64,000 nucleotides of DNA from the NCBI RefSeq assembly GCF_014269035.2, contig NZ_JABWRP020000002.1:186001-250000 (forward strand), written 5' to 3'. The notes under the pieces are model-generated. The model was not told where the DNA came from. It did no database searches and saw only the letters and a program-made list of their open reading frames with translations. The translations under genes were made by a program, and so were the position numbers. The stretch is from Pseudomonas vlassakiae. Lineage in GTDB: Bacteria; Pseudomonadota; Gammaproteobacteria; Pseudomonadales; Pseudomonadaceae. Within the stretch, counting starts at the first letter, position 1. Each line of letters opens with the position of its first letter. Below, one piece after another: positions 34,445 through 43,207 of this stretch.

Positions 34445-35797
34445 TCACAGGAACCAGCGGTACTCCCGCGCACTGACTTCCTGCATGAATGCCAGATGGT
34501 CCTGGCGCTTGTTCTCGCAGTACACCATCACGAACTCTTCCCCCAGCCCTTCGTTCACTGCCGGGTGGCTGCGCATGGCCGCGACCGCGCCGAGCATGTC
34601 CTTGGGGAAATCGATGCCGCTGCTGCGATCTTCGTTCAGCGGCGCAATCGGTTCCTGCGCGGCATCCAGCCCATGCTCCATGCCACACAGGATCGCCGCC
34701 AGCACCAGGTACGGGTTGGCATCCGCCCCCGCCAGCCGGTGCTCGATACGCAGGTTGCGCGCATCCGACTCGGGGATGCGAATGCACGCATCGCGGTCCT
34801 CGAACCCCCAGCTCGCACGACTGGCAGCATTGACCATGGCGCCATAGCGGCGGAATGCATTGTGGTTGGCAGCGAAGATCGGCATGCAGTGCGGCAGCAG
34901 CGCCAGGCAGCCGGCCACCGCGTGGCGCAGCGGGCGTTGCTGGTTGGCGGCCAGCAGGTTGTTGCCAGCGGGGTCGTAAAGGCTCAAATGTACATGCATG
35001 CCACTGCCCGGCGCCTGCAGGTAGGGCTTGCTCATGAACGAGGCGCGCAGCCCGTGCTTGAGCGCGACACCCCGGGTGCTGCGGCAGAACAGGGCGGCCC
35101 AGTCAGCCGCCTGCAGGCCGTCGTCGCAATGGCCGAAGTTGATCTCGAACTGGCCGGGGCCGAGTTCGGCCGTGATCACGTTGGCGTCCACGCCTTGCGC
35201 CTTGGCAGTGTCGACCATGTCATGCAGCACGTCGCTGAAGCGCGACAGCCGTTCGATGTGCATGTTGGGCTGGTCGTCCGGGTCATCGCTGAGCGGGTCG
35301 CGGGGGAACTGAGGCAAGCCTTGCTTGAGCGCGCGGTCGAACAGGTAGAACTCCAGTTCGAACGCCACCACCGGGCGAATGCCACGTCGCTCGAGGCGCT
35401 GCAGCACACGGGCGAGGACCTCGCGGGGTTCGAATTCGATGGGCGCGGCAGTACCGTCGGAGCTGATCAGCATCTGCCCCAGTGGCTCGCGCTCCCAGGT
35501 CACCGGCTTGAGCGTGCCAGGGATCAGGCGGCGGATGGCATCCGGGTCGCCGTCGTTGAAGCAATAGTCGCCGATCGGGAACAGCCCACCTTGGACACCC
35601 AGCAGTACGCAATTCTGCGGCAGTTTCAGCGGGCTGCCGGCGGCAACCTTTTCCAGCATGTCGATCGGGTAGCGCTTGCCGTAGAAGTGCCCAGGGATGT
35701 CCAGGCTGAGCAGGTCGACATGGCTGACGTCGGGGTGGCGGGCACGGAACGCGCGGACTTCACTGAGCAGATCGGGAAAGCCTGTTGTTAGGGTCAT
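34445..35797 (-). CDS. gamma-glutamyl-amine synthetase (glutamine synthetase family, PuuA/PauA-like)
   Basis: A 450-residue ATP-dependent ligase of the glutamine synthetase superfamily. Visible landmarks: FELEFYLFD (metal Glu) near 144, ITAELGPGQFEINF near 206, GSGMHVHLSL near 260, NAASRASWGFEDRDACIRIP near 316 and EHRLAGADANPYLVLAAI near 345. Beside an FAD amine oxidase and a cupin-HTH regulator, it most likely joins glutamate to a polyamine or another amine, as PuuA does to putrescine. The exact amine is unknown. GAGAG precedes the ATG. Confidence 0.9.
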   Translation of the reverse strand: MTLTTGFPDLLSEVRAFRARHPDVSHVDLLSLDIPGHFYGKRYPIDMLEKVAAGSPLKLPQNCVLLGVQGGLFPIGDYCFNDGDPDAIRRLIPGTLKPVTWEREPLGQMLISSDGTAAPIEFEPREVLARVLQRLERRGIRPVVAFELEFYLFDRALKQGLPQFPRDPLSDDPDDQPNMHIERLSRFSDVLHDMVDTAKAQGVDANVITAELGPGQFEINFGHCDDGLQAADWAALFCRSTRGVALKHGLRASFMSKPYLQAPGSGMHVHLSLYDPAGNNLLAANQQRPLRHAVAGCLALLPHCMPIFAANHNAFRRYGAMVNAASRASWGFEDRDACIRIPESDARNLRIEHRLAGADANPYLVLAAILCGMEHGLDAAQEPIAPLNEDRSSGIDFPKDMLGAVAAMRSHPAVNEGLGEEFVMVYCENKRQDHLAFMQEVSAREYRWFL

Positions 35798-35806
35798 GCT
35801 GTGCTC

Positions 35807-36358
35807 TCATCGGAAGACCCAGAGGACGCGGGTCGTCTGGTCGGTCAGGTTGGCGTAGCGAAAGTGGCGGTTGGGCGGCAGCTGGAAGCTGTCGTTAGGC
35901 GCCAGGGTCACGGCCTGTTCGTCATCGGCAAGCCAGAGGGTCAGTTCACCTTCGAGGACGAAACCACCTTGCTCGGAGCTGTCGTCCAGGTGCCCCTCGC
36001 CACTGCTGGCGCCGGGCGCCAGGTGGCTTTCGAGCATGGCGAAACGGCCGTTGAGGGTCGGTGAGACCAGCACGTCGCTGATGCCTTCGGCGTAGTAGAG
36101 GGTGCGCCGCTCGCCGGGGCGGGTGACCCAGTCCAGCGCGGGTGGCTGGCTGGCCTGGTAGAAGTAGGTGGTCGGCACCTGCAAGGCTTCGCTGATGGCT
36201 GTAAGGTCGGCCACGGTCGGCTGCGACAGGCCGCGTTCGACCTGGGACAGGAAACCCAGCGAGCGTTTGACCTTGCCCGCCAGCTCATCGAGGGTCAGCC
36301 CGCGGTGCTTGCGCAAGTCGCGAATCAGCAGGGCCAGGCGCTGGGCGTCTTCAGACAT
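35807..36358 (-). CDS. XRE-cupin transcriptional regulator (PuuR-like)
   Basis: A 183-residue regulator. An N-terminal HTH (LALLIRDLRKHRGLTLDELA, then FLSQVERGLSQPTVADLTAI) is followed by a cupin sensor domain near residues 110-180 (LAPGASSGEGHLDDSSEQGG, then FVLEGELTLWL). E. coli PuuR and Pseudomonas PauR have this layout and repress gamma-glutamylated-polyamine catabolism. ATG at 36358 (MSEDAQRL) overlaps the upstream oxidase by 8 bases; the longer open frame reads over the oxidase gene. Candidate operators lie near 37650-37700. Confidence 0.9.
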   Translation of the reverse strand: MSEDAQRLALLIRDLRKHRGLTLDELAGKVKRSLGFLSQVERGLSQPTVADLTAISEALQVPTTYFYQASQPPALDWVTRPGERRTLYYAEGISDVLVSPTLNGRFAMLESHLAPGASSGEGHLDDSSEQGGFVLEGELTLWLADDEQAVTLAPNDSFQLPPNRHFRYANLTDQTTRVLWVFR

Positions 36359-37640
36359 GATCGCGCATCCTGTACCAGGCCTTGGCCGCTGCCTCCAGCG
36401 GTGCGGCCAGCAGGTCACCGCCCGGGAAGCGGCCGTTGTCGATGCCCTGGTACAACGCCAGCAGGTCGTCGTCGCCGAGAATGGCATCGCTGACCGCCCG
36501 CGCGGCGGCCAGGGTCGGCAGCACGCCATGGCCAGAGAAGCCTTGCAGCCAATAGCGCTGGCCCTCGCGGCCGACGTCCGGGGTGCGCTGGATGCTGCAG
36601 TCGATGTGGCCGCCCCAGGCATAGTCGATGGCCACCCCGGCCAGTTGCGGGAACACCCGTTCCAGGTAGGGGCGCGTGGCGCTGGCGACGTCCTTGGGGA
36701 TGCCGCCCAGGTAGGTGCAGCCACCGCCGAACAGCAGGCGGTGATCGGGGGTGAGGCGGAAGTAGTCGGGCACGAACTGGTTGTCGATCACGCAGCTGTT
36801 GCGCGGCAGCAGCGAGCGGGCGAACTCGGCATCCAGCGGTGCGGTAGCTACCTGGTACGACCCGACTGGCAACAGCCGGCGCGACAGGCTGCGGTCGAGG
36901 CGGTCGATGTAGGCATTGCAAGCCAGTACCAGCACCCCGCAGCGCACCTCGCCATGCTCGGTGCGGGCCACGTAGCCGTTGGCGCTGGGCTGATAGCCGA
37001 GCACCTGGCTCTGCTCGAAGATGCGCCCGCCATGGGCTTCGATCGTGGCGGCCAGGCCCTGGGCAAGTTTCAGCGGGTTGAGGTGCGCACCCTTGGCGTC
37101 ATACAGCGCGGCCTGGTAGCGCGGGCTGTCGATCCATTGCGCCAGCTCGTCGCGGCCGATCAGGCGCAGGGCGTCGTAGCCCCATTTGTGCTCGGCATCG
37201 TGCAGGGCTTCTTCGAGCATCTTTACGCGCCGGGGCAGCACGGCGGTCCACAGGCTGCCGAGCCGGTAATCGATGTCGAAGCCATGGCGCAGGGGCAGCT
37301 CGCGCATTTCGTCGGCGGCCCAGCACATGCTGTCCCACAGGCGTCGGGTGCGTTCCACGCCCAGCGCTTTCTCCAGGGGCGGCATATCGCACGACCAGCC
37401 CAGCAGCGCCTGGCCACCGTTGCGCCCGGAAGCGGCCCAGGCCACCCGGCTGGCTTCCAGCAGGGTCACGCGCTTGCCGGCCAGGGTCAGGCGCAGCGCG
37501 GTGTGCAGGCCGCTGAAACCGGCGCCGATGATCAGCACATCGGTGTCGTGCGAGCCTTGCAGGGTAGGGCGCAGGGGGATGCTGGCGGGGTAGGTCCGGG
37601 CGTAGTAACTGGCGACGTGTTGGGCGGATTGCTTGAACAT
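36351..37640 (-). CDS. FAD-dependent gamma-glutamyl-amine oxidase (PuuB/PauB-like)
   Basis: A 429-residue flavoprotein of the DAO/GlcD oxidoreductase group. The N-terminal FAD motif is IIGAGFSGLHTALRLTLAGK near residue 37, followed by GRNGGQALLGW near 73, a typical PuuB-like position. The C-terminal part has WGGHIDCSIQRTPDVG and GFSGHGVLPTLAAARAVSD. Between the regulator and the ligase, it should oxidise a gamma-glutamylated polyamine to the aldehyde. It heads a leftward oxidase-regulator-ligase unit. P. putida carries several paralogous sets, so the substrate is not assignable. Confidence 0.9.
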   Translation of the reverse strand: MFKQSAQHVASYYARTYPASIPLRPTLQGSHDTDVLIIGAGFSGLHTALRLTLAGKRVTLLEASRVAWAASGRNGGQALLGWSCDMPPLEKALGVERTRRLWDSMCWAADEMRELPLRHGFDIDYRLGSLWTAVLPRRVKMLEEALHDAEHKWGYDALRLIGRDELAQWIDSPRYQAALYDAKGAHLNPLKLAQGLAATIEAHGGRIFEQSQVLGYQPSANGYVARTEHGEVRCGVLVLACNAYIDRLDRSLSRRLLPVGSYQVATAPLDAEFARSLLPRNSCVIDNQFVPDYFRLTPDHRLLFGGGCTYLGGIPKDVASATRPYLERVFPQLAGVAIDYAWGGHIDCSIQRTPDVGREGQRYWLQGFSGHGVLPTLAAARAVSDAILGDDDLLALYQGIDNGRFPGGDLLAAPLEAAAKAWYRMRDHV

Positions 37641-37649
37641 GCCTTGGCC

Positions 37650-37700
37650 TCGTGAAATTTATTGTGATTATTTTCATGAAAATCTAGCAGTGAATTTTCA
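37650..37700. promoter_or_regulatory. candidate operator of the amine-oxidase operon
   Basis: A perfect 14-bp palindrome ATTTTCATGAAAAT at 37670-37683 is flanked by GTGAAATTT near 37652 and AATTTTCAT near 37693, repeating the same half-site. The cluster is AT-rich and lies 10-60 bases upstream of the oxidase start codon, where a repressor such as the cupin-HTH protein could bind. Confidence 0.5.
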
Positions 37701-37749
37701 TGGCGCCAGAGCCGTTCGTCTTTTCTGTGGGGTTGGCTATATGATCCGG

Positions 37750-37859
37750 GGGCTGCTGCGCAGCCCTTTCGCGACACAAGGCCGCTCCCACAAGGACCTG
37801 TGAACGCCGATCAATGTGGGAGCGGCCTTGCGTCGCGATAGGGCCGCAAAGCGGCCCCC
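37750..37859. repeat. pair of opposed REP elements (BIME)
   Basis: A copy at about 37750-37793 (GCCCTTTCGCGACACAAGGC, then CGCTCCCACAA) faces one at 37815-37858 (GTGGGAGCGGCCTTGCGTCG). It lies between the divergent oxidase and LysR promoters. Confidence 0.85.
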
Positions 37860-37880
37860 TTGGCCCTGACAGGAAAAACA

Positions 37881-38768
37881 ATGCGCCGCCTGCCTTCCTT
37901 GACCGCCCTGCGCACTTTCGAATGCGCCGCCCGCCATGGCCATTTCGGCCGCGCCGCTGCCGAGCTGTGCGTGACCGACAGTGCCGTCAGCCATCAGATT
38001 CGTCAGCTCGAGGAGCAGCTTGGCGTCGCCCTGTTCGAGCGCGTCGGCCGCCAGGTGCGCCCCAGCGCCGAAGCCGAACGCTTGCTGCATCACCTGCAGC
38101 AGGCCTTCGAACTGATCGGCAAGGCCTGTGACGAACTGCGCGACCCGGCATCGCAAGCGGTACTGAGGGTGGCGGTCACAGCTGAGCTCGCGCAGAAATG
38201 GCTGGTCGCGCGCCTGGCCGACTTCAGTAGCCGTTACCCTCACATCACCCTGCACCTGCACGATCAACCGATCGATGCCGGCGCCCCGGCGCTGGACGTC
38301 GACCTGGCCATCACCTACGGCACCGGTGCGCTGGACGCCAGCACCCATTTCGTCCGGCCCCTGCCGCTGCTGCAGTTCTTCCCGGTGTGCAGCCCCGGCC
38401 TGTTCAACCAGGGCGGGCTCAAGCGCCCACGCGACCTGGTGCGCCATTGCCTGTTGCACGATGACCAGGACGGCCGCACCTGGACCACCTGGCTGGCCAC
38501 TCACGCCGAGGACGCCTTGCCTACCCGGCAGCTGTATTTTCCCCATGCCGCGCTGGCGCTGGAGGCTGCGCTGCTGGGGCAGGGCGTGGCGATGGGCGAC
38601 AACCTGACCTGCCAGGCCGACCTGCAGAGCGGCCGGTTGGTACGCCCGTTCAGTGCCAGCGTGACGGCCCAGGGGCAGTACGCGCTGGTGTGCGAACGGC
38701 TGCGCCTTGAGCGGGCACCGGTGGCTGACTTCATCGAATGGTTCATCGAACAGCTGGGCGATAGCTGA
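37881..38768 (+). CDS. LysR-family regulator, GcvA-like
   Basis: A 295-residue regulator. The winged HTH is clear (FGRAAAELCVTDSAVSHQIR, then QLEEQLGVALFERVGRQVRP). The rest is the substrate-sensing domain with the GcvA/AmpR-type pattern DVDLAITYG and DLVRHCLLHDD. ATG at 37881 has AGGA 8 bases upstream; a TTG seven codons earlier is less likely. It lies 93 bases before the deiminase-like gene on the same strand, so it probably controls that gene and the binding protein. The effector is unknown. Confidence 0.88.
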   Translation: MRRLPSLTALRTFECAARHGHFGRAAAELCVTDSAVSHQIRQLEEQLGVALFERVGRQVRPSAEAERLLHHLQQAFELIGKACDELRDPASQAVLRVAVTAELAQKWLVARLADFSSRYPHITLHLHDQPIDAGAPALDVDLAITYGTGALDASTHFVRPLPLLQFFPVCSPGLFNQGGLKRPRDLVRHCLLHDDQDGRTWTTWLATHAEDALPTRQLYFPHAALALEAALLGQGVAMGDNLTCQADLQSGRLVRPFSASVTAQGQYALVCERLRLERAPVADFIEWFIEQLGDS

Positions 38769-38786
38769 ATTGAATTCAGCTATCGC
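38758..38786. terminator. terminator-like palindrome over the LysR stop codon
   Basis: GCGATAGCTGAATT (38758-38771), loop G, AATTCAGCTATCGC (38773-38786): 14 perfect pairs. The 5' arm includes the last LysR codons and stop. TGAGTTTT follows, a short U tract. A third copy of the half CAGCTATC occurs at 38831-38838 in the next leader, so it may also be an operator. Confidence 0.6.
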
Positions 38787-38861
38787 TGAGTTTTCATCGT
38801 TGGATGCCGCAAGCGAGGCGGCGTAGCGTGCAGCTATCACCCACCGATACGAGGTTGACCC

Positions 38862-39971
38862 ATGGCACGTTCGCTCACCACCACCCCCAAGGCCGATGGC
38901 TTCCGCCTGCCCGGCGAATTCGAGCGCAAGGCGGGTTGCTGGCTCGGCTGGCCAGAGCGCCCGGATGTCTGGCGCAATGGCGCCAAGCCTGCGCAGAAGG
39001 TCTGGGTCGAGATCGTCACGGCAATCGCCTCCAGCGAGCCGGTCACGGTCTGCGCCTCCGCTGGCCAGTACGCCAATGCCCGGCGCCTGCTGCCACCGCA
39101 GGTGCGGGTGGTGGAGATGACCTGCAACGACACCTGGTTCCGTGACAGCGGTCCATGCTTCGTGATCAATGACAACAGGGGTGAAGTGCGTGGCGTCGAC
39201 TTTGAATTCAACGCCTATGGCGGCCTCGATGGCGGGCTCTACTACCCGTGGGACAAGGACGACCAGATCGCCCAGAAAATCCTCGAGATCGAGGGCCTGG
39301 ACCGCTATCGCGCGCCGCTGATCGCCGAGCTTGGCGGCATCCAGAGCGACGGCCAGGGCAGCCTGCTGACCACCGAGCAATGCCTGCTGAACCGCAACCG
39401 CAACGCCCACCTGGGCAAGGCCGAGGTGACCCGTCGCCTTGAAGACTACCTGGGAGCCGAGCAGGTGATCTGGCTGCCGCGTGGCTGCAAGTTCGACGAG
39501 ACCGATGGCCACGTCGACGACCTGGCCTGCTTCGTGCGCCCCGGTGAAGTGGTGCTGCAATGGACCGACAACCGTGACGACCCGCAGTGGGAAATCTACC
39601 AGGAGGCCTACGACATCCTGCGCAGCACCCGCGATGCCCGTGGCCGTGAACTGAAGGTGCACAAGCTGCCGCAACCTGACGTGCTGCAATGGACGGCCGA
39701 AGAGGCCGCGGGGCTGGACCAGGTCGAAGGTACTCACCTGCGTGAGGCCGGTACCCGGATCTGTGCCTCGTACATCAACTATTACGCGGGCAATTCGGCC
39801 ATCGTCGTACCGCTGTTCGGCGACCGCAATGATGCCATTGCCCAGGCGACCCTGGCCGAGCTGTTCCCCGATCACCGCATCATCGGCATCGAGAATTCCC
39901 GCGAAATCCTGCTGGGTGGCGGTAATGTCGCGTGCATCACCATGCCGCAATACGCTGGAGGCCGCCGCTGA
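38862..39971 (+). CDS. agmatine deiminase-family protein with variant motif
   Basis: A 369-residue guanidino-group hydrolase. The family catalytic set is present: CNDTWFRDSGP with Asp 90/95, ETDGHVDDL with His 217, and LLGGGNVACIT with the nucleophile Cys 358. The segment normally conserved as EGGSIHVDGEGT in agmatine deiminases is ELGGIQSDGQGS at residues 156-167. It is therefore a divergent paralogue that may act on another guanidine or arginine derivative. GAGG precedes the ATG. The next gene overlaps its stop by one base, so the two are co-translated. Confidence 0.82.
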   Translation: MARSLTTTPKADGFRLPGEFERKAGCWLGWPERPDVWRNGAKPAQKVWVEIVTAIASSEPVTVCASAGQYANARRLLPPQVRVVEMTCNDTWFRDSGPCFVINDNRGEVRGVDFEFNAYGGLDGGLYYPWDKDDQIAQKILEIEGLDRYRAPLIAELGGIQSDGQGSLLTTEQCLLNRNRNAHLGKAEVTRRLEDYLGAEQVIWLPRGCKFDETDGHVDDLACFVRPGEVVLQWTDNRDDPQWEIYQEAYDILRSTRDARGRELKVHKLPQPDVLQWTAEEAAGLDQVEGTHLREAGTRICASYINYYAGNSAIVVPLFGDRNDAIAQATLAELFPDHRIIGIENSREILLGGGNVACITMPQYAGGRR

Positions 39972-41068
39972 TGAAGCCGAGCGCACTGACCCTTGCGCTC
40001 GCCCTGGGCTGCGCCGCTACTGCGGCCCAGGCTGCCGACGCACAACAGCCGACCGTCAACCTGTACATCTGGGGCGAGTACCTTGCCCCCGATACCTTGA
40101 CCCGGTTCGAAAAGGAAACCGGCATTCGTGTGGTGGCCGACCACTTCGACTCGCTGGAAACCGCCGAGACCAAGCTGCTGACCGGTGGCAGTGGCTACGA
40201 CGTGGTGCTCACCGCCGGCCAGCACCTGAGCCGGGCCATTGCCAGTGGCGCCCTGCAGCCGCTGGATAAGGCGCAACTGCCGCACCTGGCCGGGGTGGGT
40301 GAAGAGTTCCGCCAGCACATGGCCGTGTTCGACCCGGGCAACCGCTATGCCGGGACCTATGCCTGGGGCACCACAGGGGTGGGTTACCAGCAGCAGGCGG
40401 TGACTGCGCGCATGGGCGATGCGCCGCTGGACAGCTGGGCGATGCTGTTCGACCCGCAGGTGGTGGCGAAATTTGCCGATTGCGGGGTGAGCCTGCTCAA
40501 CGACCCCAATGAAGTGTTCGCCGCCGTGATGCGCTATATGGGCCTGGACATCAACCAGCAGCGTCTTGAAGACCTGAAGGCGGCGGAGGTGCAACTGCGC
40601 AAGGTGCGCCCGTACATTCGCTACTTCGACAACGACCGCAACATCAACGACTTGGCCAATGGCGAGACCTGCGTGGCAATGTCGTGGAACGGCAACGTGG
40701 CCATCGCCCAGGGGCAGGCGCAGCAGGCGGGCAAGGCGTTTGAGCTGGACTACAGCATCCCGAAGGAGGGCACGTTGATCTGGCTGGATGCACTGGTGGT
40801 GCCCAAGGATGCGCCACACCCGGACGCTGCGTGGAAGCTGGTGGATTACCTGATGCGACCGGATGTGATCGCGCCGATTACCGACACCATCCACTACGCC
40901 AATGCGATCACGGCGGCGGATCAGCTGGTGGCTGCGCAGATCCGCAATGCGCCGGGGACCTACCCGCCGGCTGAGGTGCGGGCGCGGTTGTATGGCAAGA
41001 ATGACAATGGCAAGGCGTTCAACCGCGAGCTGACCCGGGCGTTCAGCCGGTTGAAAAGTGGTACCTGA
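39971..41068 (+). CDS. periplasmic polyamine-type binding protein (PotF/PotD-like)
   Basis: A 365-residue exported protein. ATG at 39971 has GGAGG 9 bases upstream; the signal peptide is MKPSALTLALALGCAATAAQ with a likely cut at AQA-AD. The mature part begins VNLYIWGEYLAPDTLTRFEK and contains YAWGTTGVGY and GTLIWLDALVVPKDAPHPDA, typical of spermidine/putrescine-binding proteins. No ABC ATPase or permease genes are nearby, so it must serve a transporter elsewhere or act as a sensor. Its coupling to the deiminase-like gene suggests that protein's substrate or product as ligand. Confidence 0.88.
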   Translation: MKPSALTLALALGCAATAAQAADAQQPTVNLYIWGEYLAPDTLTRFEKETGIRVVADHFDSLETAETKLLTGGSGYDVVLTAGQHLSRAIASGALQPLDKAQLPHLAGVGEEFRQHMAVFDPGNRYAGTYAWGTTGVGYQQQAVTARMGDAPLDSWAMLFDPQVVAKFADCGVSLLNDPNEVFAAVMRYMGLDINQQRLEDLKAAEVQLRKVRPYIRYFDNDRNINDLANGETCVAMSWNGNVAIAQGQAQQAGKAFELDYSIPKEGTLIWLDALVVPKDAPHPDAAWKLVDYLMRPDVIAPITDTIHYANAITAADQLVAAQIRNAPGTYPPAEVRARLYGKNDNGKAFNRELTRAFSRLKSGT

Positions 41069-41080
41069 CAGGCATGTTGT

Positions 41081-41110
41081 GTTGCCCGTGCTGGCCTCAT
41101 TGCGGGCAAC
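41081..41110. repeat. partial REP hairpin between convergent genes
   Basis: GTTGCCCG and CGGGCAAC arms enclose TGCTGGCCTCATTG, a shortened REP. It sits 13 bases past the binding-protein stop and just before the topB stop, and may be a bidirectional terminator. Confidence 0.6.
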
Positions 41111-41113
41111 CCA

Positions 41114-43066
41114 TCAGCTCGGAGCTTTGCGCCTTGGTTTGCGGGCAGTGTTTTTGCCTTCGGCCGCCTTGCCTTTTGTGGCACCGCTGCGCCGCTTCTT
41201 CTTCCACGGCGCCGCCTTGCCTACCGCCGGGCCAGTAATGGTCATGCGCATCCCGCGGCAACGTTCCACCAGCTTGCCCATCCACGCCGACTGCCGGGTG
41301 ACGAATTCTTCCAGGCTCATCTCGCCGCTCTGCACCATGTCCAGTGCTTGTTCCCAGATGGCCGTGGTACCAGGGTCGGCAATGGCGCGGGGCACGGCGT
41401 CAATCAGGCTGAGCGCGGCCGGGGTGGCAGACAGGGCCTTGCCGTTCTTCACCAGATAACCGCGGTCGAGCAAGCCCTGGATGATGCTGGCACGGGTCGC
41501 TTCGGTGCCGATGCCGGTGGTTTCCTTGAGCTTCTGTTTCAGCCGTGGGTCGTCCACCAGCTTGGCGACGTTCTTCATCGCCTTGATCAGGTCGCCTTCG
41601 GTAAACGGTTTCGGTGGCTGGGTCCACAGGTCCTTCAGTTGCACATCATGCACGTTGCAGTCCTGGCCTTCGCGCAGGGCCGGCAGCACCTGGGCTGGCT
41701 GGGCCTCGCGGCCCTTGGCCGGGGTCAGTGCTTCGGGGAGGGCGCGGCGCCAGCCGGGTTCGACGATCTGCTTGCCGACGGCGCGCAGGGCATGGCCGGC
41801 GCAAGCGAACTCGGCCTGGGTGCGATCGTACTCGTGGTTGGGCAGGAACTGCGCCAGGTAGCGGGCACGGATCAGGGTATAGACCGCCTTGTGCTTGGCC
41901 GGCAGGCGTGCCGGGTCGCTGGCGGCTGCCGTGGGGATGATGCCGTGGTGGGCGCTGACCTTGGCGTCGTTCCAGGCGCGGAAGCGGCGCTGCGGCTCCA
42001 GGTGAGCCTGCAGCGGCGCCAGGCTGGCGTCCGCCCGCTGCAGCGCCGCGAGGATGGCGGGCGCCTCGCTGTGCTGGCTGACGGGCAGGTAGCCGCAGTC
42101 GCTGCGCGGGTAGGTGATCAGCTTGTGGGTCTCGTACAGCGCCTGGGCGATGTCGAGGGTTTCCTGGGCGCCGAGGCCGAACTTTTTCGAGCACAACTCC
42201 TGCAGGGTACCGAGGTCGAAGGGCAGCGGTGCGGCCTCGCGCACGCGCTCGGTGGCGACTTTCGATACCCGCGCCGTACCGGCATCGTGCATGTCGCCAG
42301 CAGCCTGCCGGGCCAGCGCCTGGTTCAGGCAGCGGCCTTGGTCGTCGCAGGTGTCTTGCGGTGCGCGCCACTGGGCGTTGAAAGCCTGGCCGGCACTTTC
42401 CAGCTGGACATCGATGGCCCAGAACGGCACGGGCACGAAATCAGCGATACTGCGGTCGCGGTCGACCACCAGGCGCAGGGTAGGGGTTTGCACCCGCCCC
42501 ACTGGCAGCACGCCCTGGTAGCCGGACTGGCGGCCGAGCAGGGTGAACAGCCGGCTCATGTTCATGCCGATCAGCCAGTCGGCGCGGGAGCGGCCCAGGG
42601 CCGAATGGTAGAGGTTGAAGGTTTCCTGGCCGGGCAGCAGGCGCGCCAGGGCCTTGCGGATCGAAGCGTCGTCCAGGGCCGACAGCCACAGGCGCTGGAT
42701 CGGGCCGCGGTAGCGGCAGTGCTCGACCAGCTCGCGGGCAATCATTTCACCTTCGCGGTCGGCGTCGGTGGCGATCACCAGTTCGCGGGCCTCGCCGAGC
42801 AGGCGCTTGACCGCCTTGAACTGGCTGGCGGTCTTGGGCTTGACCAGCATCTTCCACGTTGCCGGGATGATCGGCAGGTCGGCCAGGTTCCAGCGCTTGT
42901 AGCGGTCGTCGTAGCTGTCGGGCGGGGCGGTTTCCAGCAGGTGGCCGATGCACCAGGTCACGCAGACGTCGGTGCCCTGCCAGCAGCCGTCGGCCTTGCG
43001 GTTGGCACCGAGCACCTTGGCGATGTCTTTGGCCTGGGAGGGTTTTTCGCAGAGGAACAGGCGCAT
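41114..43066 (-). CDS. topB: DNA topoisomerase III
   Basis: A 650-residue type IA topoisomerase that decatenates DNA. The TOPRIM metal motif DADREGEMIARE is near residue 99, GRVQTPTLRL near 193 and the active-site Tyr lies in LITYPRSDCGYLP near 320. The N-terminus MRLFLCEKPSQAKDIAKVLG is typical. The last 40 residues are strongly basic (KKKRRSGATKGKAAEGKNTA), presumably non-specific DNA binding in place of zinc fingers. It stands alone between the binding-protein and GNAT genes. Confidence 0.94.
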   Translation of the reverse strand: MRLFLCEKPSQAKDIAKVLGANRKADGCWQGTDVCVTWCIGHLLETAPPDSYDDRYKRWNLADLPIIPATWKMLVKPKTASQFKAVKRLLGEARELVIATDADREGEMIARELVEHCRYRGPIQRLWLSALDDASIRKALARLLPGQETFNLYHSALGRSRADWLIGMNMSRLFTLLGRQSGYQGVLPVGRVQTPTLRLVVDRDRSIADFVPVPFWAIDVQLESAGQAFNAQWRAPQDTCDDQGRCLNQALARQAAGDMHDAGTARVSKVATERVREAAPLPFDLGTLQELCSKKFGLGAQETLDIAQALYETHKLITYPRSDCGYLPVSQHSEAPAILAALQRADASLAPLQAHLEPQRRFRAWNDAKVSAHHGIIPTAAASDPARLPAKHKAVYTLIRARYLAQFLPNHEYDRTQAEFACAGHALRAVGKQIVEPGWRRALPEALTPAKGREAQPAQVLPALREGQDCNVHDVQLKDLWTQPPKPFTEGDLIKAMKNVAKLVDDPRLKQKLKETTGIGTEATRASIIQGLLDRGYLVKNGKALSATPAALSLIDAVPRAIADPGTTAIWEQALDMVQSGEMSLEEFVTRQSAWMGKLVERCRGMRMTITGPAVGKAAPWKKKRRSGATKGKAAEGKNTARKPRRKAPS

Positions 43067-43207
43067 GGCCGGGAACGCTTCATCGGGGAATGATGGGCAC
43101 TAGGATGCGCAAGCGGGGGCCCGGAGGCAAGTTTTATCTGGATGGATGTACAGGTTAATTTTTGCTGGAAGTTAGCGCGATCCCTGTGGGAGCGGCGAAT
43201 TGCTGGA

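Noticed and set aside
36359-36724. Longer version of the cupin-HTH regulator
   Set aside because: The extra 122 codons overlap the oxidase gene in another frame, are rich in Ser/Ala/Arg like an out-of-frame translation, and precede a complete HTH start at 36358.
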